Assembly: GCA_937937585.1 (NCBI GenBank)
Contig: CALDCB010000007.1
Coordinates: forward strand, 124,001-188,000
Direction of reading: 5' to 3'
Length of the DNA stretch: 64,000 bases
DNA from: an uncultured Coriobacteriaceae bacterium
GTDB taxonomy: Bacteria > Actinomycetota > Coriobacteriia > Coriobacteriales > Eggerthellaceae
Made by a program: the position numbers and the translations under genes. Below the pieces are notes generated by a model. It searched no databases. It was not told the origin of the DNA and saw nothing but the letters and a program-made list of their open reading frames with translations. Positions 1 to 8,254 of this stretch are shown here, in pieces. The stretch's first letter is position 1. Each line of letters starts with the position of its first letter.

Positions 1-2
1 CG

Positions 3-527
3 GGCGTGTACTTCAACGCTCTTGACGTTCTGAAGGCCTACGGCCTGACCGAGACCGACATCAAGGCAACCTACCAGTCTTTCGGCGACTCCGCCGATGC
101 TCTGAAGAACGAGCAGATCGACGCTGCGTTCATCGTTGCCGGCGCTCCCACCACCGCCATCACCGACCTGTCCACTTCCAAGCAGGCTTACCTGGTCTCC
201 ATGGACGCCGAGCACGTGAAGAAGCTTATGGACGAGGTTGACTACTACGGTTCCGCCACCATCAAGGCCGGCACCTACGGCGGCGTCGACACCGACACCA
301 CCACCGTTGCCGTCAAGGCTGTCATCCTTGCCAACGACACCGTTGCCGAGGACGATATCTACGCCCTTACTGCCGACATCTTCGACAACGCGGCCGACCT
401 GGTTGAAAGCCATGCCAAGTACGCCGAGCTCAGCGTCGAGGAAGGCGCTTCCATCACTTCCGTCCCGTATCATCCGGGTGCCGCGAAGTACTTCAAGGAG
501 AAGGGCTTCGACGTCGCAACCAAGTAG
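3..527 (+). CDS. TAXI-family TRAP transporter substrate-binding protein (3' end)
   Basis: The gene is cut by the left edge of the window; 174 C-terminal residues are present in frame from base 3 to the TAG at 525-527. The fragment has the alternating alpha/beta pattern of the TAXI (TRAP-associated extracytoplasmic immunogenic) binding-protein C-lobe, with a segment on periplasmic-lobe closure around DAAFIVAGAPTTAI and a terminal HPGAAKYFKEKG, which is typical of this family. It would capture an organic anion outside the membrane and deliver it to the permease encoded 117 bp downstream. The assignment rests as much on the adjacent fused TAXI permease as on the fragment. The substrate cannot be read from the sequence. 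Confidence 0.88.
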   Translation, partial: GVYFNALDVLKAYGLTETDIKATYQSFGDSADALKNEQIDAAFIVAGAPTTAITDLSTSKQAYLVSMDAEHVKKLMDEVDYYGSATIKAGTYGGVDTDTTTVAVKAVILANDTVAEDDIYALTADIFDNAADLVESHAKYAELSVEEGASITSVPYHPGAAKYFKEKGFDVATK

Positions 528-583
528 CACGTCGTTTGGTAGCAACGGGCGCTTTGCGCTACAATTGATGTTTCAAACGAATT

Positions 584-619
584 CGGAAACCGCAGTGGAA
601 ATGCCCGCTGCGGTTTCCG
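584..619 (+). promoter_or_regulatory. Intercistronic hairpin between TRAP binding protein and permease
   Basis: Perfect 12-bp inverted repeat (584-595 and 608-619) with a 12-nt loop and no T-run after it. A stem in this position often stabilises the upstream binding-protein transcript and lowers read-through into the permease. That role is inferred; the structure is seen directly. Confidence 0.5.
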
Positions 620-643
620 TGGCAAATGCCAGGAGGTTAGACA

Positions 644-2773
644 TTGCCGTTTTTTAAGAAAATGTCGGCAGCCGAAGAAGCGGCTGCAAGAAAAGCAGAG
701 CAGCAAATCGAAGCGGAAGCTGACGCAGGTCTTGCACGCGAGGCCTCGGGTCATGCCACCATCTCGGCGCATGTTGCGGAACAACCTGATTCCGACGTTA
801 ACGTAGACGAGGTCATGCGTAAGTACGACATCGAGTCGAACACGCGCATCTGGGAAGGCCGTCCTAAGACCATCATCTCCATTCTTCTGGCCGCCTTCTC
901 GGTCTACTGCATCGGAATGACGTTGTTCTCCACGTTCTTGCCCGAAACCAAGCTGGCTATGTTCGTGGGCTTCGTCGTCATCATCGGCTTCATCTTGTAC
1001 CCCGCAAGTAAGAAGCATGTGCGCGTCAACCACATGCCGTGGTACGACATCGTGCTTATGGTTGTGGGTACCGGCTGCTTCTTCTATTTCGCCATCAACG
1101 CCGTTGACATCGTTCGTTTGGCTACGCGCATCCAGCCCATTCACGTGGTGCTGGGCGTTGTCGGCATCCTGGTGCTTATGGAGCTCTGCCGTCGTTGCGT
1201 CGGCATTCCTATTCTGGTGGTTGTTGGATGTCTCATCATCTACACGTTCTACAACCAGTTCTCGTTCGGCGCCGACTTCTACAAGGCGCTTCGCAACGTC
1301 ATTTACAAGCTGTTCTACACCACGTCGGGCGTTATAGGCACGCCGGTGAACGTCTGTTACACGTACATCGTGCTGTTCATCATCTTCGGTGCGTTCTTGG
1401 AGCGCACGGGCATTGCGGCCTTCTTCATCTCGCTGGCTAACCGTGTTGCCGGTTGGTCGTCGGGCGGTGCCGCTAAGGTGTCCGTCATCGCGTCGGCTTT
1501 GTGCGGCATGGTTTCCGGCTCGTCGGTTGGCAATACCGTTACCACCGGCTCGGTTACCATCCCCATGATGAAGAAGACGGGCTACAAGCCCGAGTTCGCG
1601 GGCGCAGTCGAAGCGGCCTCGTCAACGGGCGGCCAGATCATGCCGCCTATCATGGGCGCTGCCGCGTTCCTTATGGCCGAGTACATGGGCATCCCGTACA
1701 TCGAGGTTGCCGCAATGGCCATCATCCCCGCGCTTCTGTATTTCACGTGCATCTTCATCACGGTTCACCTTGAAGCTAAGAAGCTCGACCTGAAGGGTAT
1801 CCCGCGCGATCAGCTTCCTCGCATTTCGTACCTGGTGAAGAACAGCTACCTTATCCTGCCGCTGGTTCTGCTGGTCTGGCTGGTTTCCACGGGTGCTCGC
1901 ACCATGGCTTATTCTGCCGCCATCTCCATCCTGGGCGCGTTCATCGTTGGCGTCATCAACTTCTTCATCACTGAGGTTCGCTCGCGTGAAGAGGGTGAGA
2001 CTGTCGGTCAGGTCTTTAAGAAGGTCCTGAACATCGCCATCGTCATGGCGTTTGAGTCCCTGCAGGCCGGCGCCCGCAGCTGCGTTTCCGTCGCTGTCGC
2101 TTGCGCCATGGCTGGTATGATCGCTGGCTGCATCACCGTCACCGGTCTCGCTTCCACGCTCATCAACTTCATTGTCAATTTTGCTGGCGACGCCACCATG
2201 CTTGGCCTGGTTCTTACCATGCTCACCTGCATCATCCTGGGCATGGGCGTTCCTACCACCGCCAACTACTGCATCATGGCCGCAACCACGGCGCCCATCC
2301 TTATCCAGCTGGGCATCCCGGTTGTCGCTGCTCACTTCTTCGTGTTCTACTTCGGCATCGTCGCCGACATCACGCCGCCTGTCGCATTGGCTGCGTACGC
2401 GGGTTCGGCAATCGCGCATTCCGACCCCATGAAGACGGGTTTGAATGCTGCCAAGCTTGCAATCGCCGCGTTTATCGTTCCGTACATCTTGGCCTTCAAC
2501 CCGGTCATGGTGTTGCAGGGTTCGTTCACGGCAATCGATCTTGGCGTCGTCATCATCACCTCTATCGTGGGCTTGTACGGCATTGCGGTTGCCTTGAACG
2601 GCACGGTGTTCACCAAGGTCAACCCGCTGTTCCGCATTGCTTTTGCAGCTGGCGGTTTGTGCATGATGGTCCCCGAGCCGGTTTCCGACATCGTGGGCGT
2701 TGGCCTGGTCATCGGTCTTTCCGTGGTCCAGTACCTTCTTGCTAAGAAGAGGAAGGCTGCTGCAGCGGCATAG
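644..2773 (+). CDS. TRAP transporter fused small/large permease (TAXI type)
   Basis: The 709-residue protein is the fused DctQ-DctM membrane component of a TAXI TRAP transporter, importing a carboxylate-like solute with a cation gradient. After a charged cytoplasmic N-terminus of about 80 residues there are many hydrophobic segments up to a Lys-rich tail. The conserved large-subunit stretch with GSSVGNTVTTGS and the GMGVPTTANY loop is clear. The TTG start at 644 is chosen because AGGAGG at 631-636 lies 7 nt upstream and no other start is as well placed. The gene follows the binding protein in the same direction, so the two form one transport operon. Confidence 0.93.
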   Translation: MPFFKKMSAAEEAAARKAEQQIEAEADAGLAREASGHATISAHVAEQPDSDVNVDEVMRKYDIESNTRIWEGRPKTIISILLAAFSVYCIGMTLFSTFLPETKLAMFVGFVVIIGFILYPASKKHVRVNHMPWYDIVLMVVGTGCFFYFAINAVDIVRLATRIQPIHVVLGVVGILVLMELCRRCVGIPILVVVGCLIIYTFYNQFSFGADFYKALRNVIYKLFYTTSGVIGTPVNVCYTYIVLFIIFGAFLERTGIAAFFISLANRVAGWSSGGAAKVSVIASALCGMVSGSSVGNTVTTGSVTIPMMKKTGYKPEFAGAVEAASSTGGQIMPPIMGAAAFLMAEYMGIPYIEVAAMAIIPALLYFTCIFITVHLEAKKLDLKGIPRDQLPRISYLVKNSYLILPLVLLVWLVSTGARTMAYSAAISILGAFIVGVINFFITEVRSREEGETVGQVFKKVLNIAIVMAFESLQAGARSCVSVAVACAMAGMIAGCITVTGLASTLINFIVNFAGDATMLGLVLTMLTCIILGMGVPTTANYCIMAATTAPILIQLGIPVVAAHFFVFYFGIVADITPPVALAAYAGSAIAHSDPMKTGLNAAKLAIAAFIVPYILAFNPVMVLQGSFTAIDLGVVIITSIVGLYGIAVALNGTVFTKVNPLFRIAFAAGGLCMMVPEPVSDIVGVGLVIGLSVVQYLLAKKRKAAAAA

Positions 2774-2810
2774 TCTTGCGCAGGTTTTGCGAAGGCTTCG
2801 GGTCATTCGC

Positions 2811-2839
2811 TTGCCAACATCGGCATGGGCAAGTAGAAT
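2811..2839 (+). promoter_or_regulatory. Promoter of tRNA-Val
   Basis: TTGCCA at 2811-2816 and TAGAAT at 2834-2839 are separated by 17 bp, with the tRNA starting 14 nt after the -10 box. This is a good match to a housekeeping sigma promoter. Confidence 0.55.
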
Positions 2840-2853
2840 ACACAGAGTTATTT

Positions 2854-2928
2854 GGTCGCTTGGCTCAGCGGGAGAGCATCGCCTTCACACGGCGGGGGTC
2901 ACAGGTTCAAATCCTGTAGCGACCACCA
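2854..2928 (+). tRNA. tRNA-Val (anticodon CAC)
   Basis: A 75-nt cloverleaf folds with acceptor arm GGTCGCT/AGCGACC, D arm GCTC/GAGC, anticodon loop TTCACAC and a T arm containing GGTTCAAATCC. The anticodon is CAC, which reads GTG (valine). The 3' CCA is encoded at 2926-2928. Confidence 0.95.
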
Positions 2929-2938
2929 TGAACTTACA

Positions 2939-2966
2939 GGCCAGGGGTTTTTGCCTCTGGCCTTTT
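2939..2966 (+). terminator. Rho-independent terminator after tRNA-Val
   Basis: A 9-bp stem (2939-2947 with 2954-2962, one G-T pair) closes a T-rich loop and is followed by TTTT. It lies directly behind the tRNA. Confidence 0.8.
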
Positions 2967-3014
2967 CGTTGTCCAAGCGAAACAGCCAGATGAATTCAGG
3001 GGAAGCGGCTGAAG

Positions 3015-3035
3015 AACCGTTATACTTGAACGGTT
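3015..3035 (+). promoter_or_regulatory. Inverted repeat overlapping a -10-like box upstream of trpS
   Basis: AACCGTT (3015-3021) and AACGGTT (3029-3035) are 7-bp inverted arms around TATACT (3021-3026), 32 bp before the trpS start. It may be the trpS promoter -10 with an operator-like repeat. No convincing -35 box is seen. Confidence 0.3.
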
Positions 3036-3066
3036 GCACCAGTTACACCTAGAACGAGAGATGGTT

Positions 3067-4119
3067 ATGGCTGAATTTTCCGATACCTTCCTTGCAAGCA
3101 AGAACCGCTCCGACGAGATCCGCGCCGATCTTGCCGTTCATCCCGAGAAGTACACCATGCTCACCGGCGACCGCCCCACGGGCCGTCTGCATCTGGGCCA
3201 TTATTTCGGCAGCATCCTTCATCGCGTTGAGTACCAGAACATGGGCATCAACTGCTATGTTTTGATTGCCGATTATCAGGTCATCACCGACCGCGACACT
3301 ACCGAGCACATCCAGGACAACGTCTACAACATGGTGCTCGACTATATGGCGGCCGGCATCGACCCCGAGAAAACCCCGATCTTCACGCACTCGGCCGTTC
3401 CGGCGCTCAACCAACTCATGCTTCCGTTCCTTTCGTTGGTTACCGAAGCGGAGCTTCAGCGTAACCCCACCGTTAAGGCCGAGCAGCAGGCTTCCGGTCA
3501 TGCGCTTACCGGCCTTCTGCTGACGTATCCTGTGCACCAGGCTTGCGACATCCTGTTCTGCAAGGGCAACATCGTGCCCGTAGGCAAGGACCAGCTGCCG
3601 CATATCGAGCTTACGCGTCAGATCGCTCGCCGCTTCAACGAGCGTTACGGTCAGGTGTTCCCCGAGCCCGACGGAATCCTTTCCGACGCTATCGAGATCC
3701 CCGGTCTTGACGGTCGCAAGATGTCTAAGAGCTACGGCAACTCCATCATGCTTTCGGCAACTTCCGAAGAGACGGCCAAGCTTATCAAGAAGTCCAAGAC
3801 CGACTCCGATCGCTTCATCACCTTCGATAAGGAAAACCGCCCTGGCGTTTCTGCCTTGCTTACCACTGCGGCGCTCTGCACCGGTAGGACCGAGGTCGAA
3901 ATCGCCGAGGAAATCGGCAACGATGGTTCCGGCGCTTTGAAGAAGTACGTCACCGAGGCCGTGAACGAGTTCATGGCTCCGCATCGTGCTCGCCGTGAGG
4001 AGCTTGCTCAGGATATGGACCACGTCAAGGAAGTCCTGCACGAGGGCAACAAGCGCATGAACGAAATCGCTAACGAGACGCTTGGCGAGGTCTGCGAGGC
4101 AATGGGGATGGTTTACTAG
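3067..4119 (+). CDS. trpS: Tryptophanyl-tRNA synthetase
   Basis: This class I synthetase charges tRNA-Trp with tryptophan. The HIGH-like signature appears as RPTGRLHLGHYFG near residue 30 and the KMSKS loop as GRKMSKSYGN near residue 218, both in the expected order; QLPHIELTRQIARRFN is also a TrpRS hallmark. The 350-residue length fits the bacterial family. I prefer the ATG at 3067 because GAGAG at 3056-3060 gives 6-nt spacing; the in-frame ATG at 3061 is too close to it. The gene stands alone between two tRNA genes. Confidence 0.96.
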   Translation: MAEFSDTFLASKNRSDEIRADLAVHPEKYTMLTGDRPTGRLHLGHYFGSILHRVEYQNMGINCYVLIADYQVITDRDTTEHIQDNVYNMVLDYMAAGIDPEKTPIFTHSAVPALNQLMLPFLSLVTEAELQRNPTVKAEQQASGHALTGLLLTYPVHQACDILFCKGNIVPVGKDQLPHIELTRQIARRFNERYGQVFPEPDGILSDAIEIPGLDGRKMSKSYGNSIMLSATSEETAKLIKKSKTDSDRFITFDKENRPGVSALLTTAALCTGRTEVEIAEEIGNDGSGALKKYVTEAVNEFMAPHRARREELAQDMDHVKEVLHEGNKRMNEIANETLGEVCEAMGMVY

Positions 4120-4275
4120 CCGTTTCTGCCAGGTTAGGGCGCTCGGGGTGCTGGAATGAATGCGTTTGCATCGATTAGCGTGCGCTGCTTGCACCTCTGC
4201 GGTTTCGTTTTCGCGAAGTTGATAGTACTGGCGTGCGATATCAATTGTGAATTTCACGTGAGCGAAAATTACCCC

Positions 4276-4303
4276 TTGCATCATTTGGGCGAATCAGTAT
4301 AAT
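4276..4303 (+). promoter_or_regulatory. Promoter of tRNA-Asn
   Basis: TTGCAT (4276-4281) and a perfect TATAAT (4298-4303) are 16 bp apart, 33 bp before the tRNA. Confidence 0.6.
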
Positions 4304-4336
4304 AACTACTTGCGCATTTGAAAAGCGCAGTGACAT

Positions 4337-4411
4337 TCCTCGGTAGCTCAACGGCAGAGCATCCGGCTGTTAACCGGAGGGTTGTAGGTTCGAATCCTAC
4401 CCGGGGAGCCA
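4337..4411 (+). tRNA. tRNA-Asn (anticodon GTT)
   Basis: The cloverleaf has acceptor arm TCCTCGG/CCGGGGA (one T-G pair), anticodon loop CTGTTAA with anticodon GTT, and T loop GTTCGAATC. CCA is encoded at 4409-4411. Confidence 0.95.
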
Positions 4412-4421
4412 TGAAACAACA

Positions 4422-4451
4422 GGCCATCGACATCAGTCGATGGCCTTTTTA
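4422..4451 (+). terminator. Rho-independent terminator after tRNA-Asn
   Basis: A perfect 9-bp stem (4422-4430 with 4437-4445) with a 6-nt loop runs into TTTTTATT. It separates the tRNA from the convergent gene pair that ends at 4473. Confidence 0.85.
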
Positions 4452-4472
4452 TTGCGTTGATAGCGTTATTAG

Positions 4473-4988
4473 CTAACCTTGAAGGTAATTCAACATCCGC
4501 CGTGCGGTTGCTTTGCTAACTTTTGTGTCGTCACCTGCAAGGTAGGCGTAGACGTTGCCGAGATTCAATCCAAGATCTTTACAAAGTCTGTAACGCGTCA
4601 CGTTTTTGCTCTTAAGGGCATCTGTGATTTTAGGACGCATCAAGCTATTTATGCGTCGATCGGCTGCCAAGGTGTCTCCCTGTGCATGAAAAGCCTCAAG
4701 AACCGAAGAATAGCGTGCAGGCGCTTCTTCGGAGGAAAGGAATGATTCTATCGAATCGAATTTGCTGAGTTTGTCGGCAAGGATTTGATAGTCGTCTTGG
4801 AACCAGTATCCAATGCTCAAGCTGATAAGGTAATCAGTTTTCCTTTGCACGGCCGCCAACGTAAAGAGGGGTTCGACGAGGCGTGCATTCTGGTTTGTAG
4901 CCGCAATTAGCTTTCTCAGGCTTGCGGTTCGAAGCCCTGAGAGTTCATTGCAATATTCCTGCAAAAACCCTTTAAACGATCTATGCAT
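4473..4988 (-). CDS. HTH-containing partner of a toxin-antitoxin-like pair
   Basis: The 171-residue protein has no family name I can give with confidence. Its C-terminal 50 residues form a clear helix-turn-helix (NVTRYRLCKDLGLNLGNVYAYL), like those of Xre-type DNA-binding proteins, after a helical N-terminal region. The ATG at 4988 overlaps the upstream gene by 8 bp (ATGCATAG), so the two are translationally coupled. The pairing of a nucleotidyltransferase-fold protein with an HTH protein resembles toxin-antitoxin or AbiE-like modules. If so this would be the DNA-binding antitoxin and autoregulator, acting at the inverted repeat 5537-5570; that role is inferred. Confidence 0.7.
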   Translation of the reverse strand: MHRSFKGFLQEYCNELSGLRTASLRKLIAATNQNARLVEPLFTLAAVQRKTDYLISLSIGYWFQDDYQILADKLSKFDSIESFLSSEEAPARYSSVLEAFHAQGDTLAADRRINSLMRPKITDALKSKNVTRYRLCKDLGLNLGNVYAYLAGDDTKVSKATARRMLNYLQG

Positions 4989-5520
4989 GTCTGTGTTTCC
5001 TTGCGTAGTCTTCGTAAGTCGAAACCATCTCCTTGTATCTTCTTAACGAAAGCGCTGATGCTTTTGCTTCGTTGGGATCGTAAACGAGATGATGAAGTGT
5101 CTCCCAGTTGATCATTTCAAGCATGGCCGGGCTTTCAAGGTCCTGTTGGTCGTTCGGTCGCCAGCTATATAGCTTCATTACTGCCAGATCTTCTACGGAA
5201 GGTGTCATGAAGGCGATTGTTTTCGTAGGTAGATCGAGGCTGATAAGCCGATCTTCGAAGTTGTAGGGGATTTGATCGGCATAAGCCGCAACAGCTCCGT
5301 TGACAGCGGAATAATTGGATAGCACTTCGCGCAATGCAGCATGACAAGACAGAATGTCAACATCATGCGTGGTTGGTCTATTGGTGAGATCATGCAAAAG
5401 AAATGCGCTGCCGCCGACTATGACGATAGGGAAGCGCTTCTTTGGAGTATTTAGCAAAAGAGTCGCTTCTTCATCGATCGTCAGTAATAGCTCAAGCAAC
5501 TTTTCTCTACCGTATTGCAT
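4981..5520 (-). CDS. Nucleotidyltransferase-fold protein (DUF6036-like), toxin-antitoxin-like
   Basis: The 179-residue protein carries the minimal nucleotidyltransferase signature: GGSAF at residues 36-40 and a DVD acid pair at 53-55 (THDVDIL), followed by the helical region and SVEDLAVMKL that such proteins share. I place the start at the ATG at 5520 because AGAAGG lies about 5 nt upstream. The longer reading frame to 5619 would translate the AT-rich inverted repeat as an unlikely YYY/IIII segment. It is first in a two-gene unit with the HTH protein. The enzyme could nucleotidylate a tRNA or a protein; this is family-level inference, and a simple housekeeping transferase cannot be excluded. 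Confidence 0.7.
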   Translation of the reverse strand: MQYGREKLLELLLTIDEEATLLLNTPKKRFPIVIVGGSAFLLHDLTNRPTTHDVDILSCHAALREVLSNYSAVNGAVAAYADQIPYNFEDRLISLDLPTKTIAFMTPSVEDLAVMKLYSWRPNDQQDLESPAMLEMINWETLHHLVYDPNEAKASALSLRRYKEMVSTYEDYARKHRHA

Positions 5521-5536
5521 ATCGCCTTCTTTCAAC

Positions 5537-5570
5537 CTTATTATTATTATTTGATCTGAATAATAATAAG
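5537..5570. promoter_or_regulatory. AT-rich inverted repeat (putative operator)
   Basis: Two perfect 12-bp arms (5537-5548 and 5559-5570) of repeating TTA/TAA triplets flank a 10-bp spacer, 17 bp upstream of the nucleotidyltransferase ATG. Position and symmetry suggest the binding site of the HTH partner or a stem in the leader. Confidence 0.5.
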
Positions 5571-5685
5571 AAATCGATAGTTGCTCAAGATTCGCGCTGC
5601 TTGACATTTGCTCGTCCATTAAGAAATTAGACAGATGTAACGCGGCTGTCGCTTATCTGTTGATAAGAAGATTACAGTAGGAAGT

Positions 5686-6894
5686 GTGATTCGCCGCTAT
5701 ACTCGAAAGGTATCGCGAATGGTGCGATGGATGACATTTTTCAATCGACGGGTTTTCATGAATAGAAACAACCTTCGCTTTCTTCTTGTCTCGGTAATGG
5801 CAATTGCGCTGGCTGCGCTTATCGTTGTCAGGTTCGATGACGTTTGCAGCGTGGCGGGCAGCGTATGGCAGGCTATTGAGCCGCTTGCGGTTGGCGCCGT
5901 GATCGCGTACCTGCTTAACTTCATTGCGGTGCGCATCGAGGGAATTTGGTTTCCCAATAGCGACAACAAGTTCGTCAATGTTTCGCGTAGGCCCATTTGC
6001 GTCATCTTGGCCATCGCAATCGCAACTCTTACCGTGGTTGCGTTGGGAATGTTCGTGGCGAATGAGTTCAAGTCGGTTGGCTCGGCAATTGTCAGCGGCT
6101 TGTTGAACGCCGCCGTTGCAACGTCGCAGGCGGTTTCGACCTTGCCCGGTGCCGAAGAATTCCCCGTTGTCGATGCCAATGCGTGGGATTCCGCTGCGCA
6201 GAAGGCCGTAGAGGCTTTGGGCGGTGGCACGGCTACGCTCAGCTTGCTTGCCCGTACGGGTGGCGAAGTGGCACACACGGTACTCTCTATTTTCTTGGGA
6301 ATGGTTTTCGCGTTGTACTTGCTTCTTGATAAGGATCGCGTTCATGCTGGCGCCCTGCGTGCTTTGACGATTATCCCCGGCAGCCACAGGCGCGACACCG
6401 TCATGCATTTCTGCACCGTTGCCAACGACTGCTTCTCGCGCTTCATCATGGGTCAGTGCATCGAGGCTTGTATTTTGGGCGTGTTGTGCGGCATCGGCAG
6501 CACCATCCTGCATTTCCCGTATGCTGCGTCCATCGGCCTGATTGTTGGTGTTACCTCAGTCATTCCGTTTGCTGGCGCGTGGATCGGCGGCATCGTGGGT
6601 GCTGCGATGATCCTTTCGCAAGATCCGTTGCAGGCTGTGCAGTTCGTTATCTTCTTGGTTATCCTTCAGCAGATCGAGGGCCATCTTATCTACCCGAATG
6701 TCGTTGGTCAGTCGGTTGGCCTGCCTAGCATTTGGGTGTTCGTAGCCGTCGTTGTGGGCGCAACGCTGTTCGGTTTGCTTGGCGTGCTTCTGGGCGTGCC
6801 GGTTATCTCGACTGTGCGCACGCTGGTGATGGAAAAATTCGCGAAGGAAGAAGCCCGGGGCGAAGCCGAGGCACTAACTAAGTACACGGGGTAG
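5686..6894 (+). CDS. AI-2E family transporter (PF01594 type)
   Basis: A membrane protein of about 402 residues with roughly eight hydrophobic segments. The C-terminal half holds the family hallmarks QIEGHLIYPNVVGQSVGLP and the following GLLGVLLGVPV. Proteins of this family are thought to export small molecules or ions; the autoinducer-2 role is established for only a few members, so no substrate is claimed. The GTG at 5686 is preceded by TAGGA (5678-5682) with short spacing; ATG at 5758 is an alternative that would remove a basic 24-residue extension. The gene is monocistronic and converges on murI. Confidence 0.88.
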   Translation: MIRRYTRKVSRMVRWMTFFNRRVFMNRNNLRFLLVSVMAIALAALIVVRFDDVCSVAGSVWQAIEPLAVGAVIAYLLNFIAVRIEGIWFPNSDNKFVNVSRRPICVILAIAIATLTVVALGMFVANEFKSVGSAIVSGLLNAAVATSQAVSTLPGAEEFPVVDANAWDSAAQKAVEALGGGTATLSLLARTGGEVAHTVLSIFLGMVFALYLLLDKDRVHAGALRALTIIPGSHRRDTVMHFCTVANDCFSRFIMGQCIEACILGVLCGIGSTILHFPYAASIGLIVGVTSVIPFAGAWIGGIVGAAMILSQDPLQAVQFVIFLVILQQIEGHLIYPNVVGQSVGLPSIWVFVAVVVGATLFGLLGVLLGVPVISTVRTLVMEKFAKEEARGEAEALTKYTG

Positions 6895-6957
6895 GGAAAG
6901 CTGAGTTTTGGGTAGCGAAGGTTGCTGACCATTATTCAACGTTGCTAATTGTTGTCT

Positions 6958-7051
6958 AAGAAATGGCGGACCCGCGGCAGCGACCTGCCTCGCATTTCTT
7001 GATGTTCAAAAAATGATGGATCCACGGCAGATAGTCGGTTGATCCATCATT
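6958..7051. terminator. Two inverted repeats in the AI-2E/murI convergent gap
   Basis: AAGAAATG/CATTTCTT (6958-6965, 6993-7000) and the 11-bp AATGATGGATC/GATCCATCATT (7012-7022, 7041-7051) lie between two converging genes. The second could act as a two-way transcription stop, though neither has a long T-run. Confidence 0.35.
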
Positions 7052-7110
7052 GGTTCTAAGCGGATTTTGGGCAAAAGGCTTGTTAGATTGAAGACCAAAC
7101 CCGGTTGGAT

Positions 7111-7917
7111 TTAAGCGAGTTCGTTGGCTTCAAGCGGTTGGTTTAGGAACCACTTGTACAGCTCGCGCTCGGCAGGGGTGTCCAAGCTTGTTTTCAATTT
7201 GACAATGCCAGCGGAGCCATCGGATGCGGGCTTGTTCAGTTGGTCGTGCTCTTCAAGCATGTGCGCCAGGTGGCGAGCGGTGCCGAAGGCGCCATCGAAT
7301 AGGGTGACGTCGCCCAAAACCCCGCGAATCTGCTTGGCGATGTAGGGATAGTGCGTGCAGCCAAGAACGACGCTGTCGGCCTTTCCGCGGTATTCGCCAA
7401 TCAGGCTTTCAAGCAGCTCGTGCATGTCGGGCGCGTCCAGGTTGCCCTTCTCGATGCGATCGGCCAGGCCTCCGCAAACCACCGAGCTTGCGTCGACGTG
7501 CTTGCCCCATTTGTCATACAAATCTTGGTACTTCTGCAGGTGGATGGTGACCGGGGTGGCCATTACCAGCACGTGGCGCGCTGCGGGGAATTGAGCCGCC
7601 TGCTTCAGCGCTGGCTCCAGCCCGATGATGGGGATCTCGGGGTGCTCGGCGCGCACGTAGTCGGCGGCGGCGCTGGTGGCTGTGTTGCAGGCGATGACGA
7701 CTGCTTTAACGCCCTCGTCGATAAGCTTTGAGACGATCTCGGATGTGCGTTGGCGAATCCACTCCGGGTCTTTGTCGCCATAAGGGGCATTAGCTGAATC
7801 GCCGTAGTAGATGAAATTCTCGTTTGGCAGCAGATCGACGGCGCGACGCAGGACGCTGATGCCGCCCACGCCAGAATCCATCATTCCGATCCAGTTTTCG
7901 TAACGCCGTTCAGTCAC
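7111..7917 (-). CDS. murI: Glutamate racemase
   Basis: This enzyme converts L- to D-glutamate for peptidoglycan by a cofactor-free two-cysteine mechanism. The motifs are complete: DSGVGG near the N-terminus, GDSANAPYG, ACNTATSAA with the first catalytic Cys, and GCTHYP with the second. The GTG at 7917 (268 residues, normal length) has TGAGG (7924-7928) six bases upstream; a GTG at 7929 is possible but has no ribosome site. The gene appears monocistronic. Confidence 0.94.
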   Translation of the reverse strand: MTERRYENWIGMMDSGVGGISVLRRAVDLLPNENFIYYGDSANAPYGDKDPEWIRQRTSEIVSKLIDEGVKAVVIACNTATSAAADYVRAEHPEIPIIGLEPALKQAAQFPAARHVLVMATPVTIHLQKYQDLYDKWGKHVDASSVVCGGLADRIEKGNLDAPDMHELLESLIGEYRGKADSVVLGCTHYPYIAKQIRGVLGDVTLFDGAFGTARHLAHMLEEHDQLNKPASDGSAGIVKLKTSLDTPAERELYKWFLNQPLEANELA

Positions 7918-7929
7918 TTTTTGCCTCAC

Positions 7930-8254
7930 GTCTTGATAGCATCTGTCAGGGCCTTAACGGGGATTAGCCTGCCTAGCCACAGCTGTCTGGCAGCTTTGTG
8001 GTTGCCTGACGGTGTTGCGGCTTTCCAACGGTACCATGGTCGTCGGTCATCATCGTTGCCATGCGACAGCGTCTTCGTGGCCCGTCATTGTTTGGAACCA
8101 TCATCGCCCCAACGCGGCTCCGATGGAACCGCCATTAGCATCACTCTAGTTTAAAACAGATTGCTTGCAAGTGCCTGCTTTCCAACAAACGCGTTACTCG
8201 CATGTTTTAAACTGATGCGATGCAAAACCTAATGCGACTTAAACAATCATTGAA
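7930..8254. other. Intergenic gap with no gene seen
   Basis: A 325-bp divergent spacer between murI and the CPBP protease gene. It becomes AT-rich near 8150-8250, as expected of a promoter region, but I see no confident promoter pair, RNA or repeat. Confidence 0.5.

Noticed and set aside
1622..2806. 394-codon minus-strand frame opposite the TRAP permease
   Set aside because: Antisense shadow of a well-supported gene; composition is His/Asp/Arg-rich with no motif.
3049..4284. 411-codon minus-strand frame opposite trpS
   Set aside because: Antisense shadow of trpS, caused by codon bias of the GC-rich gene.
5521..5619. N-terminal extension of the nucleotidyltransferase
   Set aside because: It would translate the AT-rich inverted repeat into runs of Tyr and Ile, and a better SD-supported ATG lies at 5520.
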